64,000 nt of DNA, from NCBI GenBank assembly GCA_947359465.1, contig OX375882.1:52319509-52383508 (forward strand). The letters run 5' to 3'. The position numbers and the translations under genes are program-made. The notes below the pieces were generated by a model, which saw only the letters and a program-made list of their open reading frames with translations, was not told the DNA's origin and searched no databases. Every line of letters starts with the position of its first letter. The first letter of the stretch is position 1. This document shows positions 38,201-53,200 of the stretch, one piece after another. Source of the DNA: Metellina segmentata (taxonomy: Eukaryota > Arthropoda > Arachnida > Araneae > Tetragnathidae).

Positions 38201-41200
38201 ATGTTATGCGCATGCGTACTCTATGCATGACAGAAAAAATGTCTTCGCGCATGCCTATTTCAGTCGATTCAGTGTCGCACAACTAATGTTGGATCAGTGT
38301 GTGGTTTGTTTTAGAGCTTTTAAAACAATGCTTAGATGCTGCCTTAAAATCAATTGTTTTTTCAATTACTAAATATCCTTACTCTTTCGATACTTACCTA
38401 AAAAATATATAACTTTTTTGTATAAGAATCTGCCTCAGTCATTTCTTGTTCGTTTCTATATCGCATAAATGCGACCGTTCTGTGATAAAATTGCTCATTT
38501 CATTTATGTATGGAGTGTGAACGAAAACTTACTCGGAACATATCCTTTCTTTTCCAATTCATCCAGCGTGCTTGGAGTAAGAAACAATGTTTTTATCTTA
38601 AATTCGTCAATAAGGTCCCACAAATATGTGGGACTAAGAAGATAAGGGAAGCCCTCGAAGAGGACCAGTGTGACTCCGACAGAGAGGTAAGCAGAGAAAG
38701 TGACCCATGTGGCCCAACCTACCTATAAAATAACGTAACGAATTTTAAAAAACTAAAATATTTCCACTAATTATTTAGTCCTTCAACAATTTCATTTTAG
38801 AACTGAAAGTTATATGCTCTAATCAGTGGCGGATTTATGGGGGCCTAAAGAGGCTTTAGCTCCCCCATTGATTCAAATTTTCAAACTTTTTTTACGTTTG
38901 TATACATTACACGACACATACAAAGACAAAAAATTTTGTTCTCTGACCATAGTAACCAAAGCTTTTATCTTAAGGAGGGAATTAGTGACGAACACACTCC
39001 GAAGCCCCTAATAATCCTGTGACGGTTATTTCTTTCGGCAGATTTCCTAATCCTCTGACTTGTCGTCCCCCAAACATTAAAACTGGTTCATGAGCATATT
39101 TCACATCCGAAATTATAGTCCCTCTCGAAAGGTTGCACAGCAAGGGAAAATCCTGTTTCCTACAATGGATACCAGCACATGTCAATATTGAGGGAAATGA
39201 ATGTGCGGATTCTTTGTCCAAAGAAGCTAGAGAACTTGATCAGAGGTGCACCACCATCACACTTGCTGATGCTAACGCAGTGGCGGATATAGAATTATGA
39301 CTCATAATATAAGAAACCCTTTTTAACATAATTCGACTGTCCCAGAAATATCACATCCACTATTGCCAGGCTTAGAACTGAGCATTATAAGGGCATGAAG
39401 ATCCATCCGGACAAAACAAGAACCTATGCCCATTGTAAAAACTGCCCCGAAGTCCAACCACATCTGGGAATGCCCAACTGATGAGGTGAATCTTTTGAAG
39501 ATTGGAATGGTTCTACTCAGGGACTCATTACGGGAGATCCTCTACAGCTGGGATGCACCAACATTGGCAGAGGCTGTGACCAATGCTTTTGATGGAATGC
39601 AGACCGCTACCCCACTACAATATTGCTTGTCCATGGACACGCGAACAACAACAACAACATTAACACATCTTGACTATAAAAGTTATGTGTACAAATACAA
39701 ATTATGTGTACAGGAACATTAACGGCCGTATTTCCAAGTCCGAGTTAACTCTAGGATTAACGATATTCCCCGAGTTATCGAAAAAACCGTATTCACAATG
39801 CCTGATCCGTGGTTTAAACTGCCGTTTCGGTGTTACATTTTGATCATCCGAAATCGGCGAGTTAACTAATGGTGACTGCTCCCCCCCCCATGATTCAGCC
39901 CTAGATCCGCCACTGGCTCTAATTGAAGCAACGGTACAGCTGCCGGGAGAAGAATGAGACACACCTCTTTATTTTCAATTTAGGGCAAATTCAAAAGTAC
40001 TGCTGCGGAGGAAAACATAAACCGTTAATGCTTACTCTCTATTTACAGAAAAATTCAGGTTAGTAAAATAGGTTACACTAGGGGGCCCGCCCCCTGCTCG
40101 CTGACGCTCGCCGACCCCCTGAGGATTGCTTTGCAATCCTCATTAGTTCACTGCGCGAACTTTGCTCGCTTCGCTCGCATTAATGAAGACATTGTTTACA
40201 AAATATGATGTTCCAAAGTAATATTTTATAAATATAAATTTGTTGTACTATAGAAAAGGTATACAGTACCTCTGGAATCAGAACTCGAACAATTCAGAAT
40301 TCAAATGAAAACTTCGAGCAAATTTTGACTCGAAATGTGAACGCTGCTTTTGAAATCGAATACATGTCGTTTGTAAGCTGCAACAGCTCGACTAATATTC
40401 ATTTTTTTCAATAAAATTTTTTCCGATAACGCTATAAATTTAATTGTTACGCGAGATTTCCTGGAAAATAAACAATCGTAAGTGTTGCCAAAACTCAATA
40501 ACAAATAACGTCTTTTTTACGTGCCACGTAAGAGAATTATATATATAGATACTTTAGATGTTTTTGAGACAGTGCTTTTTCCTGAACAGTTTCTCTAGCG
40601 CAAATTATTTCACGTCCTTTCATGAAAAATATCAAAAATTTAAAAGTAATTTATTTCAGAATCCTAAAATGATATGGAAGTCGTCTACGCCATAGGTTCC
40701 CAAAGTGTGTGCCGCGGCAACCTGGGTTGCCACGTAGAGATGTAAGGGTTTCCGCGAAGCGCCTATGAAGCAGTTGATATTATAAGAAGCAAATATCGTT
40801 TCAAAAATGTCATAAAGGAAATGCGAGTAGCTGTATCACTAGCATATCTCACGAGTGGATGTATCTTATTTCTACGATTCGAACAAGTGTGCAGTGAGCT
40901 GCAGGGTCACCTGTCGCTCTGAGCACACACATATACCTCCAAGAGTATGTTGAAGGTAATTTTATTTGTTTTACTTAAATTTTCATTAACACCTATGTTT
41001 TCCTATTAAGTACAATTAAAGTATTTGTGTGAATTTTAAATACGAGTTGTATTATGTCCATGTTCTTACCACTTCCCTAATTTCTTCTTCAAAATTGTTC
41101 AAATATGAAATATATATATATATTATATATATACAGTCAGTACCGGCTATATGGTAACCCTTTTAAAAGGTCACCAGCTTATATGATCAGTGTTCTAGTC

Positions 41201-44200
41201 CCGTCTAACTTAATAGGGAATATGTGTTAAAGCGCACCGCTTATATAGTCATTTTATTTTCCTGGTTATCGGTTATATGGTCGATTTTTTTATCTTTTCA
41301 ATGAGGTTATCGGTTTTTTTAAATAGTCATTGTTATAACATTTCATAAGGCGGGAAGCAATACAGGGAATGACCAGAGGCCCTGGATTTACGCCCTTTAT
41401 TTCCCTTCCCCCCATTTCTCTTTTGCGTTGAAACATCATCGGCGTTACCCCCCCCCCCCAATTATCTTCCTTTCCAAGCACAACAAGTGAACATCTGTCT
41501 GTTTATTGGTTGAAGTTATCTCTCTCTCTGTTTGAAAAGTACGTTGAAATTGAGACGAAAAGAGTAAAGAAACATTTTGTTTCAATTGGATCATACGTAA
41601 CGAACAAGAACGTTCATAATAATCTAAAGAAGAATAATAATCTAACACAGATAAATAGAGTAGTATTGTTCCGCATATATGGTCACCCCGCTTATATGAT
41701 ATGATTTTTCTGGACCGCTGAGCTGACCATATAACCGATACTGACAGTAATATATAAATAATAATCTAACACAGATAGATATTACATGACAAGGGTGCCG
41801 TGAGAAAATTCTAATTATCTTAAGGGTGCCACAACTTGGAAAAGTTTGGGAACCCCTGGTCTAAGCAATTTTTATACTTACAGGTGACATGGACAATGTA
41901 ACTAGTTCTCTATCTTCACTATGACGCAAGGTAAAATCTCTGTTCACTGCTATAAGAAGCTGAAAATGTAATAAACAAATGCAATACATGTATAATAAAA
42001 GGAAATACAACTTAGAATTTCTGCATAATGTCAGTGTATAAAAATACATGAATGCAAAAATTATAAAGTTCATATTTAAATCCTTTGTTACAGTTTTCCA
42101 ACAGTCAATGAAAATGCAATATAATAATTGAATAAAAATCTACATAGAAAGAAGAGTTGGCGTCTGTTTGTATGCCTGTTCTGTATAGAAATCTGCACCA
42201 TTAAACAAATCCACACCAAATTTGGTACACTCATTCCTTAGAACCCTGAATATAACATAGGCTAGATATAAACCCCTATGCTCTTTGTCTTGTCCAAACG
42301 GGCATACACAATTATAAATACCCATAGAAAAAATCTTCCAAACAATTAAATTCAACAATCAACAAAATTGACACAATATTAAAACAATTTTTCTAGAAAT
42401 TTATATTTAATGCTACTTTAGTACTCATACTGTAGTAACACTGCTTATTCTGTTGGAACTAGATACGTTTCTAACACTGTAGTGATCAGTGGTAATGCTC
42501 ATTCTTTAGCGGCTGGTAGAGTTGATCATATACTGCTGTTTGTAAAAAATGCAACACCATGAAGGAGATGTTGAATGTTTGCTAGTGGATGAGAATTCCA
42601 TGTTGTTTGTATGCGCACATAAAGTTCGTCTTTTGAAACTGTAGGACGCGGATCACGAGCGAGACGCCGACCAACCGAATCCGACGCGTGCTCGATAGTC
42701 GACATATCCGGCGAATAAGCAGGCCAAGGAAGAAGTTGCATGTGTTGGGCTGAAAAGAAGTCTCGAACATTCCTTGCAACATGTAGGCGTGCATTATCCT
42801 GTTGAAAGATAGCTCCAGGGATGCCTTGAAGGAAGGGAACGACTTCGGGCTCTAGCACTTCACTGACGTACCTGTTGCTATTGAGATTATCCTCAATTCG
42901 TAGCAGCTGAGGTTGTCCATGATAGAAAATCGCACCCCAGTCCATAACTCCGGGTGTTCGGCCACTATGACGTTCGATAACGCACTCTGGAAGGCAGCGT
43001 TCACCGGCATAGCGTCTAACACGAATGCGGCCATCATGGTTCCACAAATTAAAGCGGGATTCGTCAGAAAAGACAAGTTGTTGCCAATCAGCCCGCCAGG
43101 CTCTGTGCTCATGAGCCCATTGCAGACACAGCCGTTGATAGTTTGGCGTGAGGGGGATCCTGTATAAAGGAATCCTTGCACGCAGTCCACGGTGCAACAG
43201 ACGTCGGCGAATTGACAATCCCGACATTAGTACACGTGTAGAATTAGACCAAAGTGCTGCCAACTTCCTGGAGGAAGCTGTACGGTCATTCCCCGCCATG
43301 TGGACCAGGTGTCTATCATCGCGCGCTAACGTCACATGCCGTCGTATACTTCCAGTTTTCCGGTGCTCGTCGGTCTACTCCTTCCAAAATCGCATCACTG
43401 TGGAACTGTTCCGCTGCACACGAGCTGCTATTCCGAGATAGAAAAATCCTCCTTTACGAAGGCCGAAGATTCTCCCCCGTTCAAACACCGTAAGTTGTTG
43501 AAATTTCGCCCTATTTCGTCGTGGAGGCATACTTAGGTCTCACTAAACGTTCGCCACTAAAAAATGACCATGCACTATTTTCAACGTCCCGCTACAGCCC
43601 TCTATTTATACGCTTCTAGCATCAGTTCAAGGGCGCTGCTCACACCAGGCATGCGTGGTGGCTCTGAAACTTTACTACTATGCACAACATCCTGTAATTG
43701 ACATTTGCTGCACATTTCATTTCATTCGGATGATTCCTTCATGGTGTTGCATTTTTACAAACAGCAGTGTATTATAGCAACCAGTGACTTTGCTTATACT
43801 GCAGCGACTGATACCAAACTAACCTCCAAACACCAATTTTATAATACTCTCTTACAACCAAGAACCATTTATTTCATTCACTCTTTAATTGAATCCAGGA
43901 GTGTAACATCAGTAACTCCATTAAATGATCCAAAAATTCATACTCCGTACGTCAAAACATTTGTTTTCAGACCAACTGAAATATAAACAGATTCTTTGGA
44001 AACTCAAACTACACACGATGTCATTCAAAAGATGGGTAATGTTAGCTGTAAATGGAAAACCAAAGACCTTTTCCCTCTTCCTTAAGGAACCACAAAGCGA
44101 CCCCACGCGTAACTATCTACACTCCTACAATGACGCATGAACTCACTCAATCTTCCCAAGCATGACACTGCTGATAAAGGCGTTTTCGGGCGTTTCAGGA

Positions 44201-47200
44201 ATGAGAGGGTTAAAATGTTATATCTGTTATGAAATAATGAAAAACAATTCAGTTTACAAACTATCTCACCCCGGATCCATGAATAAGAGCTTTTGGCAGT
44301 CCTGTAGTTCCGGAAGTAAAGCTGATAAAAACTGGGTGGGAAAGTGAGACCTGCTCGAAGTCCATCTCTGGCACTGTGCCGTCTTCGTTGTATCCTAGCT
44401 TCAAGAATTCTTCTAAAAAGCAACTGAAAATCATAAACAATACATTCATTAAACGGTTCACACATTAGTTCAACTATGCATGAGTAAAGATTTGTAATAC
44501 CTTAATGAAATCCCAGCGGATCTCAATATAGTACAAAGTGTTTCAAAACTACTTGTACCAACTTTAAGGATAGGTGCGGAACGCATAGTAACCCATATTC
44601 AAAAGTTCAAAAGTACTCTTCGCTAGACCAACAGAGGATTGTAAAGGGTTTGAAGCCGTTTAGCAGTAACGACCACACGATTTATCATGCATTGATTTAT
44701 TTCTCTGTGTGGATATCTCATAAGCATAGTCTACAACAGGGGTGGCCAACCTGTGGCGCATGCGCCAAACTAGGCGCATTGGATGATTACAAGTCGCGCA
44801 TTGCATACTTGCACCTACATATTCTTTTGAAAAGTTATATAAAAAAAAGTTTATATAAGTTGAAAAGTTATATATGTCGTTTTATAACGACATACAGATG
44901 TGAATAAGGATTATCATCCATGGAATTTATTCAAAGGAAAATGAGGTAGCGAATGACTGATTCAAATTTATAGAATTGTCTGTAATATAGACATTGTTTT
45001 ACATACTATATAGTTAAATCATATAAAAATGTTAATTATGTCGATAAACATACTTTTTTCAAAAAAGTTATTAAGGATATGGCAGGACCATGAACGTAAA
45101 ATAGAAAAGGTGCTTGAGTTGTATGGCGCATCTGAACTCTCAGGTGAAAAAAATTGACTCATGGTATGTAAAAGGTTGGTTACCTCTGGTCTACAAGATC
45201 CTCATTGAATCCAAATCGGACATCGATATTGTTGTAGCCTATTTAATAGTCGTGGATTAACATCCGAAGGATTGGAACTTCAAAACACCATCGTGTACGT
45301 GAGAGTTGGTGCAAGTTAGATCTATCGTCTTAATGTTCTGATGTTAGAGTGGTGTGGACGTTTGGAGAGTGGGGGAGAGCTTCGTCTTCTGACCATGGTC
45401 TAGTATTACAAGGTGTTGTCCTCTGAAAGTTTACTTCAGGTTTGATGCCGGACCATCGACAATAATCGTTTCTTTTGTTCCAATGCAACTTAAATTCAAC
45501 CACCAGCCGCCTATCAAATGCCCTCACGTTAACGTGGTGAAGACGTTTTGAGCGTGGGGTGACAGCACATGTGTTGATCTCATAGTCTGACCGTGGTTCA
45601 AAATTACGAAGTATTATTCACGGATCTCTTCGATTGGAATTGATCTCGGTCCGTCGTCATTAGTCTCTTGTGTTGCTAACGTATTCGTAACGTAGTTGCT
45701 AACTTAGTTGAATTAGTCCCGAAGCTGACCTCGTCGCAAAGTCGGCTGCGTTTGCAAGTATACGTGCATTATCATGATGTTTTAAACACGTCATCGTACC
45801 ATTGAGTCCTTACAGTGAAACTGTATGTGTACATCCTCTCACAAACTGTAGGATCATGACTTATAAAAATGAGTCGTTAAATAAGTCTTGACTTTCATTA
45901 TCTGTACTTTAATGCATCTTAGTGACCTTTGCGGACAATGTGAATACGATTTAATTTTAAGTTCGATATCTTCTTCAAACATGTTTGAAACACCCAAAGG
46001 AACACAAAGGTCGTAAACAGCGAGTTGCCAGTCTCGTGTTATGGTTTAAAACCAGTTTCTTAGTTAAATTGGAGGAATAGTGCAACACAAGCAAATCGAT
46101 TCCACAATTGGCGTCTTCATTGTGGATTATGGTTCTGTTTATCGTTCTCTGCCGATAGAGAGAGTAGAAATAACGAATTGGTGGCTAAGTGCGATCAATC
46201 GCGGCGATTACCATTCATTCTTTGCGTATGACAGCCTTCAACTAACAAGGTTTCAATTTTTTTCACAAATACAAATATTGACGACCAGCTACAGGCTCGA
46301 GCCCAACAAGGCTGGTCCTTTGTTTATGAATTCCCCAATTCCCACTGACTATCCAATTGTATCTTAAATTCGTACACTCCCTTTGAATTAACTATATTTT
46401 CTGACAACGCGTTCCAACTGTCTATTGCCCTATTAAAGTAGTAGTTTTTCCTTAAATCCCGATTAAAATGTGTCTTATTCAATTTATACCCATGATCCCC
46501 CCTGTTCTGTTATCCCTATTGAAATTTAAGCCCTCTTTGTCCCCTTGTTTTACAAACTTGAAAAGCTGAATCAAATCCCCCCTCCTTCTTCTTCTTTCCA
46601 GTGTATACATGTTTAGCTTACTTAAACGTTCATTATAGTCGAAATTTGCTAGCCCCTTTATTATTTTTGTAGCTCTGTGCTGAACCCTTTCAATTGATTC
46701 TATGTCCTTTCTCATATATGGAGCCCAGAATTGTACAGCATATTCTAGACGTGGTGTTACTAAACCCTTATATAACGGCAAGATTATATTCGTATCCCTT
46801 GAAGTTACAGTCTTTTTAATATACCCCAATAACCTATTAGCCTTTTTACCCGCAGCTGAACATTAGTGACCCATTTTAAAATCCCTGTGAATTATCACCC
46901 CAAGATCCTTGACTGTTTCTCCCTCCTTTACCTTTACTCCCTGCAGACAGTACTCGGCTCCACTGTTCCTGTAACCCATAAGCAGAACTTGACATTTCCC
47001 TACATTAAATGACCTACCCCATTTTACAGCCCTTTCGGATATCTTATCAAAATCCCCTTGTAAATTTTCTATCTGTAACTTGGGATCCACTGTCCCTTAT
47101 AGACTTACTCAAGGTCAACTACCTTTTGAAAGAACCGCATTATAACATGTGAGTAAAGGAACCTTACAAGCAAAAAATTGGAGTTTCAAATCCGGAAGAA

Positions 47201-50200
47201 CTTACCTTATTCATATGCAAAAGTATTTGACTGTGTCATTACAAAAATTCACAATTGAAATGTATGTTAGATAACAGCATGGTATGTATTTTGTCTATAA
47301 AAGTACAAGTAGCAATGCATATATTTTTTACGCCTTAGAGAAGGCTTCATGTTTGTTTCTTTGCAGTAAGGTCAAGCTTCATGTGCTTTCAAGGTCAATC
47401 ATACTATCGGCGATCTGTAAATATTAGCATTTTGAAACAGAACAGATGCTAGTTGAGCAATGGGTCTCGCCTTTTAAAGGCAGAAATAACCATAGCTCAT
47501 TAACAAATCAATGAGGATTGCTGGACAATCTTCATAGACAAGGTGAGGAGGTTGGTTGGTTTTTATGGTAGAAAGAGCATATTTGTGTGGTCAATTTTGG
47601 AAAGTAAAATCCCCTACTTTTTAAATGAACCAAAAAATATGTTTTTTTAACCTATAAAGGTCTTTTTAACGTCAGAATTTATGAATAGGGGATTTGAGAA
47701 ATATTATTATATGTTAGTGGCAAACTAACTCATTTTAGCAACTTCAATCGAAATTAAGCATTTTGAGGAATTGGAAAGCTTTTCAAAGAAAACTGTCAAA
47801 AATAAAAACAATGTATAAAAAAAAATACAATTGTAGAAATTCATTTTGAAGATCTATTTAGCACTAGAATATAGTAAATCATGTGATAAATAATATTTTT
47901 ACTTCAACTACTTAAAATTATTACACCAATATAATTTCGTATCTTCCTTTTTTTTAATTAAAATTTTAAACATACACAGCAAAGGTATGTTTTCACGTTA
48001 TTACCTGTTAGGAATTGCACTGATATCTTTCAACTTGGATGCTTCTTTCGATGGTACAATGATTACTTTCTCTAGTGAAGATAATCCTAAAAAATTAAAA
48101 TACTTGAGCATTCGTCCCATCAAAAGTCTACTGGTGCACTATCTTGTATTTTTATAGATAATACGTTGATATAAGCACACTTTTCGTCTAATTTTACCTG
48201 TAGCGTTTTTATTCTAAGTGGTACACCTGTGTATTCGTTTAAAAAAGTTACATTTTTATCATGCAAAAATTTATCTGTTATATTGATTTCTTGTTATGCC
48301 TTAAAAAAAGCATTATTTAATATTGAATTATTTAGAACAAGTTAGATTTTGAATATCTGTGTTTTTTTTTTACTTTAGAGAAATATTCTTTATTGACAAT
48401 TTGATTTCAATTTCTTTATTTATGTCAATCATACAGCTCTGAAGTTAGGGGTTTGTTTTTCGCTCTACAGTCATTTTTTGTTATACAGATATCAAGTTAT
48501 GGCTGTGAATTGTAGCAGATCTCCCAGCACCCATACTACGGACAAGTTCAAATAATAGCGGATATTATCAGTGAAAGGAAGACATAAAATGAAATAGTAC
48601 TTATCAGTTTGTGTCTGCTTGTTTTGAAGAAATATTAAGGTTGTTTTTAATATCAAATATGTTTAATTTCTGCTAATGTTTGTTAGCCGTTGAATTTTAT
48701 TTAAAGGTCATGGTTTAGCAAAATGGTATTTGTTAATTAATTTACACTCAAATTGGTAATGATCTTCATCGCCGAGCTTTCACGGCGACAATGTGGGATA
48801 CTTTTTAGCTTAAGACGATGAAGGTATTGTAGGAAAGGGCCATGACCAAAGAAAAAAATAGTATGTAAATTAGTAATTTTTATGGGGAGGTTAACATGTG
48901 GGATGAAAGTTTCGTCGCAAAGGCCTCGAGGGATTCTTCCAATAGTGCGGTCAATCAAATGAAGCATTGAGGATACGATGAGTGAACTCAGCAAATGCTG
49001 GTTTCCACAAAACTCATTTAAACGCGAAGCGCTATGGCTCTTCGAAGATAGAAGAACTACTGTCAGCCCTACTTCTATATGGTTAGAAAGAGCGAATTCA
49101 ACAAAAAATTAACACCATTTTTCACTAATGTATGAAAAACCAAAATTCGTGAGAAAAAATGTTTTCGCTCAATGTTCAGCTCGCCTTTTGTATACGCAAC
49201 ACCTCAATTAAAATATTTCTTAACCCTCGTACTGATTAAAACTGCCCTGTAAGTGGTTAACCTCTTGTGCAAAATCTCATTCCAAACTATGACACTTTTT
49301 CTGGGTAATCAACAATTTGCTTTTTTTACTTGGATTTTCATTCAACTTGGAATAATTGGACATTTTTGTTTCGACGTGATATCTCGTCCTTAACAAAATT
49401 GACCAGATCTTGGACGAGATATATCGTTGAAATACTTAGAGAATTAACACTTTCTATGAAGAGATTATGACTCACGGTGAATATCGGTCTCCTTACCAGA
49501 GAAATCAGTTAACTTTGACAAGTGATTTGCGGTCTTCTTGCCATCGATACATGAAGGAACGCGAATCCAGCAATCGAATTAAACCATGAGAAGATACCGT
49601 TTGAGCTATATGTATCATTAGGACAAAGCTTTTACCGAAGAAGTTCAACAGTATTCTGCCTGGATAATAGAAATATGGTAGTTTTTATAAAATATGGTAT
49701 AACCATTCATTACACCTTGCATTGGGCGAATAAAGAACTTCCTTAAAACATAATTTTAAAAAATGTCCATTTATTTAAAAGTTTTAAACAAACTTTTATA
49801 ACATGCGAAGTGATTAGTTGAAGTGGAGCTCAAACATTACCATCTGCAACTAACTTCACTTTATGCAGCATTTCTTTTTCCTCTTCTTTTTGCTGAAATC
49901 TATCTATGGTGAGCATAATTTTGGGTCTCAGTTGCTCAAACCTGTTCAACGTAGCCTGAAACAATTGAAATTTATAACGACGAAAAAACAATTTCTCCGT
50001 TCTAAGAAAATTTAAATTTAAAAATAGTTTATATTACAACTTACATCCATGTTTGTAAATCTAGTGAGATTCGCAATTCAATCAAGCTTGCAAATACGTT
50101 AAAAGTAGATAAGCTACTTTACACCTTGCAGTTTAAAAATAAATAATGTTAATGTTTCTAAATTAATGAAAAATATAACCTGTGCTCCTAAGAGAGGCAA

Positions 50201-53200
50201 AGCTCCAGTCCAGATAGCTCCAATGCTAGCAACAGCAAGCATTGCAAAGATGGGCTCTTCTCGATTTGACATATAACCTATAAAATACTTCATTTAACGT
50301 ACACTCTATAACAAAAAAATCGACGCACCAAGAAGGAGTTGTCCAATGGAGACAAAAATTGGTGGATAGAAAATTTATGTACAGAATAGAAAACGATTAA
50401 AATTTCAGAACAATTGAATGATTTATTTCAGTTACAGTAACGAGCTCAATAAGGTGTTGACCCGCCTCTAGCCTGGATGCAAGCTGACACACGGCGTGGT
50501 ATAGACCGATAAAGCTCCCGGATGGTCTCCTGTGGCATTTTTTGCCAAATTTGCTCCAATTGTCAGACTACGTCATCAACATTCCCTGCCGGATGCAGTC
50601 GCCTCCCCATCATATCCCAGACATGCTCGATGGGAGAGAGATAGGGTGATCTGGCTGGCCAAGGAAGTGTTTGACATGCTTGAATACAGTTCATAGCAAC
50701 ACGTGCCGTATGTGGTCTGGCATTGTCTTGCTCAAATAAGCCCAGGGTGCTGCGAAAGGAACGGTAGCAAAACAGGTCTCAGAATGTCGTCAACATACCG
50801 CTGTGCAGTAAGTGTACCTCTAATGACGACCAAAGGGGTCCGGCTATCAAGGGAAATGGCACCCCAGACCATAACTCCTTGTTGAGGGCCCGTGTGGCGT
50901 GCAATAGTGAAAGCAGGATCGGCACGCTGACCTGGGCGTCTCCAGACACGTCTTTGATGATCGTCAGGACACAATTGGAAGCGGGATTCGTCGCTAAAGA
51001 CTATACGTCCACAGTCAGCATCATTCCAGCCTGATCGAGCCAAGCACCACTGTAATCTGGCTCGACAGTGTGCAGGCGTGAGTGGCAGGTGGCGTAACGG
51101 TCGGTATGAGCGTAGATTTCGCTCTCTCAGCCGTCTGTGAATGGTCATGGTGGACACTCGTGTGTGGGTCGCACGACTGATGGTTGATAGAGATGAATCA
51201 GGCGCTGTGACAGCAAATCTGACAATCACTCTGTCCTCGCGATCTGTTGTGGCCCTACGTCGACCGCTACCATCATGACGCTGAAATCTGCTATTGTCCA
51301 CCCACTCTTGCCAGCATCTTCTAATCACCGCATCGCTTCGACTCACATGACGAGCGATTCTCCGATTTGCCCAACCTGCCTCTTTCAATCCAATGATACG
51401 ACCTCTTTCAAACTCTGAAAGTTGCTCGTAATGAGCTCGAATCCTGCGGCGAGGCATTTTTTCACTCGTTGAAACGTATCCTAAATCGGAATGCAACAGA
51501 AAATTTTAACAACAGTTCAAGAACAACTCCTTATATACTTCTGCTGGATGCGCAGTTCCGTTGCGCTGGAGATCGCACTATTCATTCATTGGACACCAAA
51601 TTTTAATCAGTTGCATATTTGGTCAAAACATTTTTGCATACGAAATTTCAAAGCAATCGGATGATTCCTTCATGGTGCGTCGATTTTTTTTGCTATAAAG
51701 TGTATATTTTCATTGCAGGTACAAGTTCCATTTGAAAAATTATACTTCCTTCAAAGATTTTAAGGTTGTGAGGATAAAAAATAAAGCAGAGAAAAATTCC
51801 TTAAAGAACAATCACGTGACAGCATTATTTAACCCCATTCCTCGAGGTGTTATTGATCATGAATTAAGTTTTTTCCAAATTAAAATATTGCAATAAACTC
51901 TGTCGAACTTTGAATTTTTTTATAGTTATTTGAATCAAATTAAGATGCTTTGTGTCTGCCGAATTTTCAAAGGTATCTGAAATGAATTATACTGAAAACT
52001 CCTAAATAACCATGACATATTACATGTTAAATATCATGTTAATACATGTTATAATACATGATAATACATGTTATACATGTTAATATAACATAGGTACTTC
52101 AATTAACGTCTAACTGGAACAACACAACGGGATATTTGCGGCGGTTCGGTATTTATCGTGAAGGAGAAAGATCTGAGGACAACTAGTAATTTTTAACCAC
52201 TGTCTGTTGACGAGATACACACCTCAGCTGGCACCCCGCTCTCCAAACATCGCCTATGTAAGGACATTTTAGGCCACTACAGATTTAACGTGCACCTGCC
52301 CTCATGCAGACGACGGTCTTTGGTTGTATCGATTTTCGTATTCGCTGTCCTCCTCTTGCTAATACGGTACTCTTCCAACCGAACCACCACATTATGTCAC
52401 ATACTGAAGTTAAAAAATAACAGATAAATTGTAAGGTAAGGCCTCAAATCAATCTGAGCTGCTTCTTGATGGTCTCTAGTCTCATAAGCCTCACTCTTGG
52501 AGAAATTTTATTCTTAACAATTGAGAAAAATAACAAGCTAACGGCCGTATTCACAAGTCCGAGTTAACTCGAGGATCAACGATAATCCGCGAGTTATCGA
52601 AAAAACCGTATTCACAAGTCCTGATCCGTGGTTTAAACTGCCGATTCGGTGTTACATTTTGATCCTCCGAAATCGGCGAGTTAACTCGCGAATAAGAGTT
52701 ACGCATGCGCAGTACTACCTTTTCAGCGATACAAAATGGAGGACACATTTCATTCTATGCTAAATTAGTTTTCTTGCGACGATTGGATTGGACGTATCAT
52801 TACGGAGCACCTTCTATATGGCAGCTCATGTCCTCATTATAATATTGCTTAAATGGAAAATTTAAAACATAATTTTATTGAAATTCAAAAGAAAAATGAA
52901 AATAAGGGTAGCTGCTTAATCTTAAACAAGCAGATTGGCGAAACGATAGATGGCGGCACCTCCGTCAGCAAAGCCGGAGGGAGCGAACGTTAGAATATGA
53001 CCATGGCAAATACAAATTCGTCGAAGAATAAAAATTATTTCCCAAACTCATATTAAAATGCTGTGAGAGTCCTATTTATTCACAATTTGGAATCAATTCT
53101 ACGGCGAAGTACGTGCTTGATCAGTATGAATGCAAATTCGGGCGTGGTAACCAATGTAAACAATATCATGTGATCGTGAGGAGCCAACCACAGCGAGCGT

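Larger units (their letters stand above)
38824..39915. mobile_element. hAT-type element with nested LINE
   Basis: Begins cagtggcggatttatggggg and ends with the inverted atccgccactg. The 8-bp sequence gctctaat sits on both outer sides (38816-38823 and 39916-39923), the hAT target duplication. Interior contains a LINE 3' part and half of another MITE; no hAT transposase. Confidence 0.5.

Noticed and set aside
43148..43536. Plus-strand open frames of 97, 79 and 66 codons
   Set aside because: Shadows of the Tc1 transposase on the minus strand.
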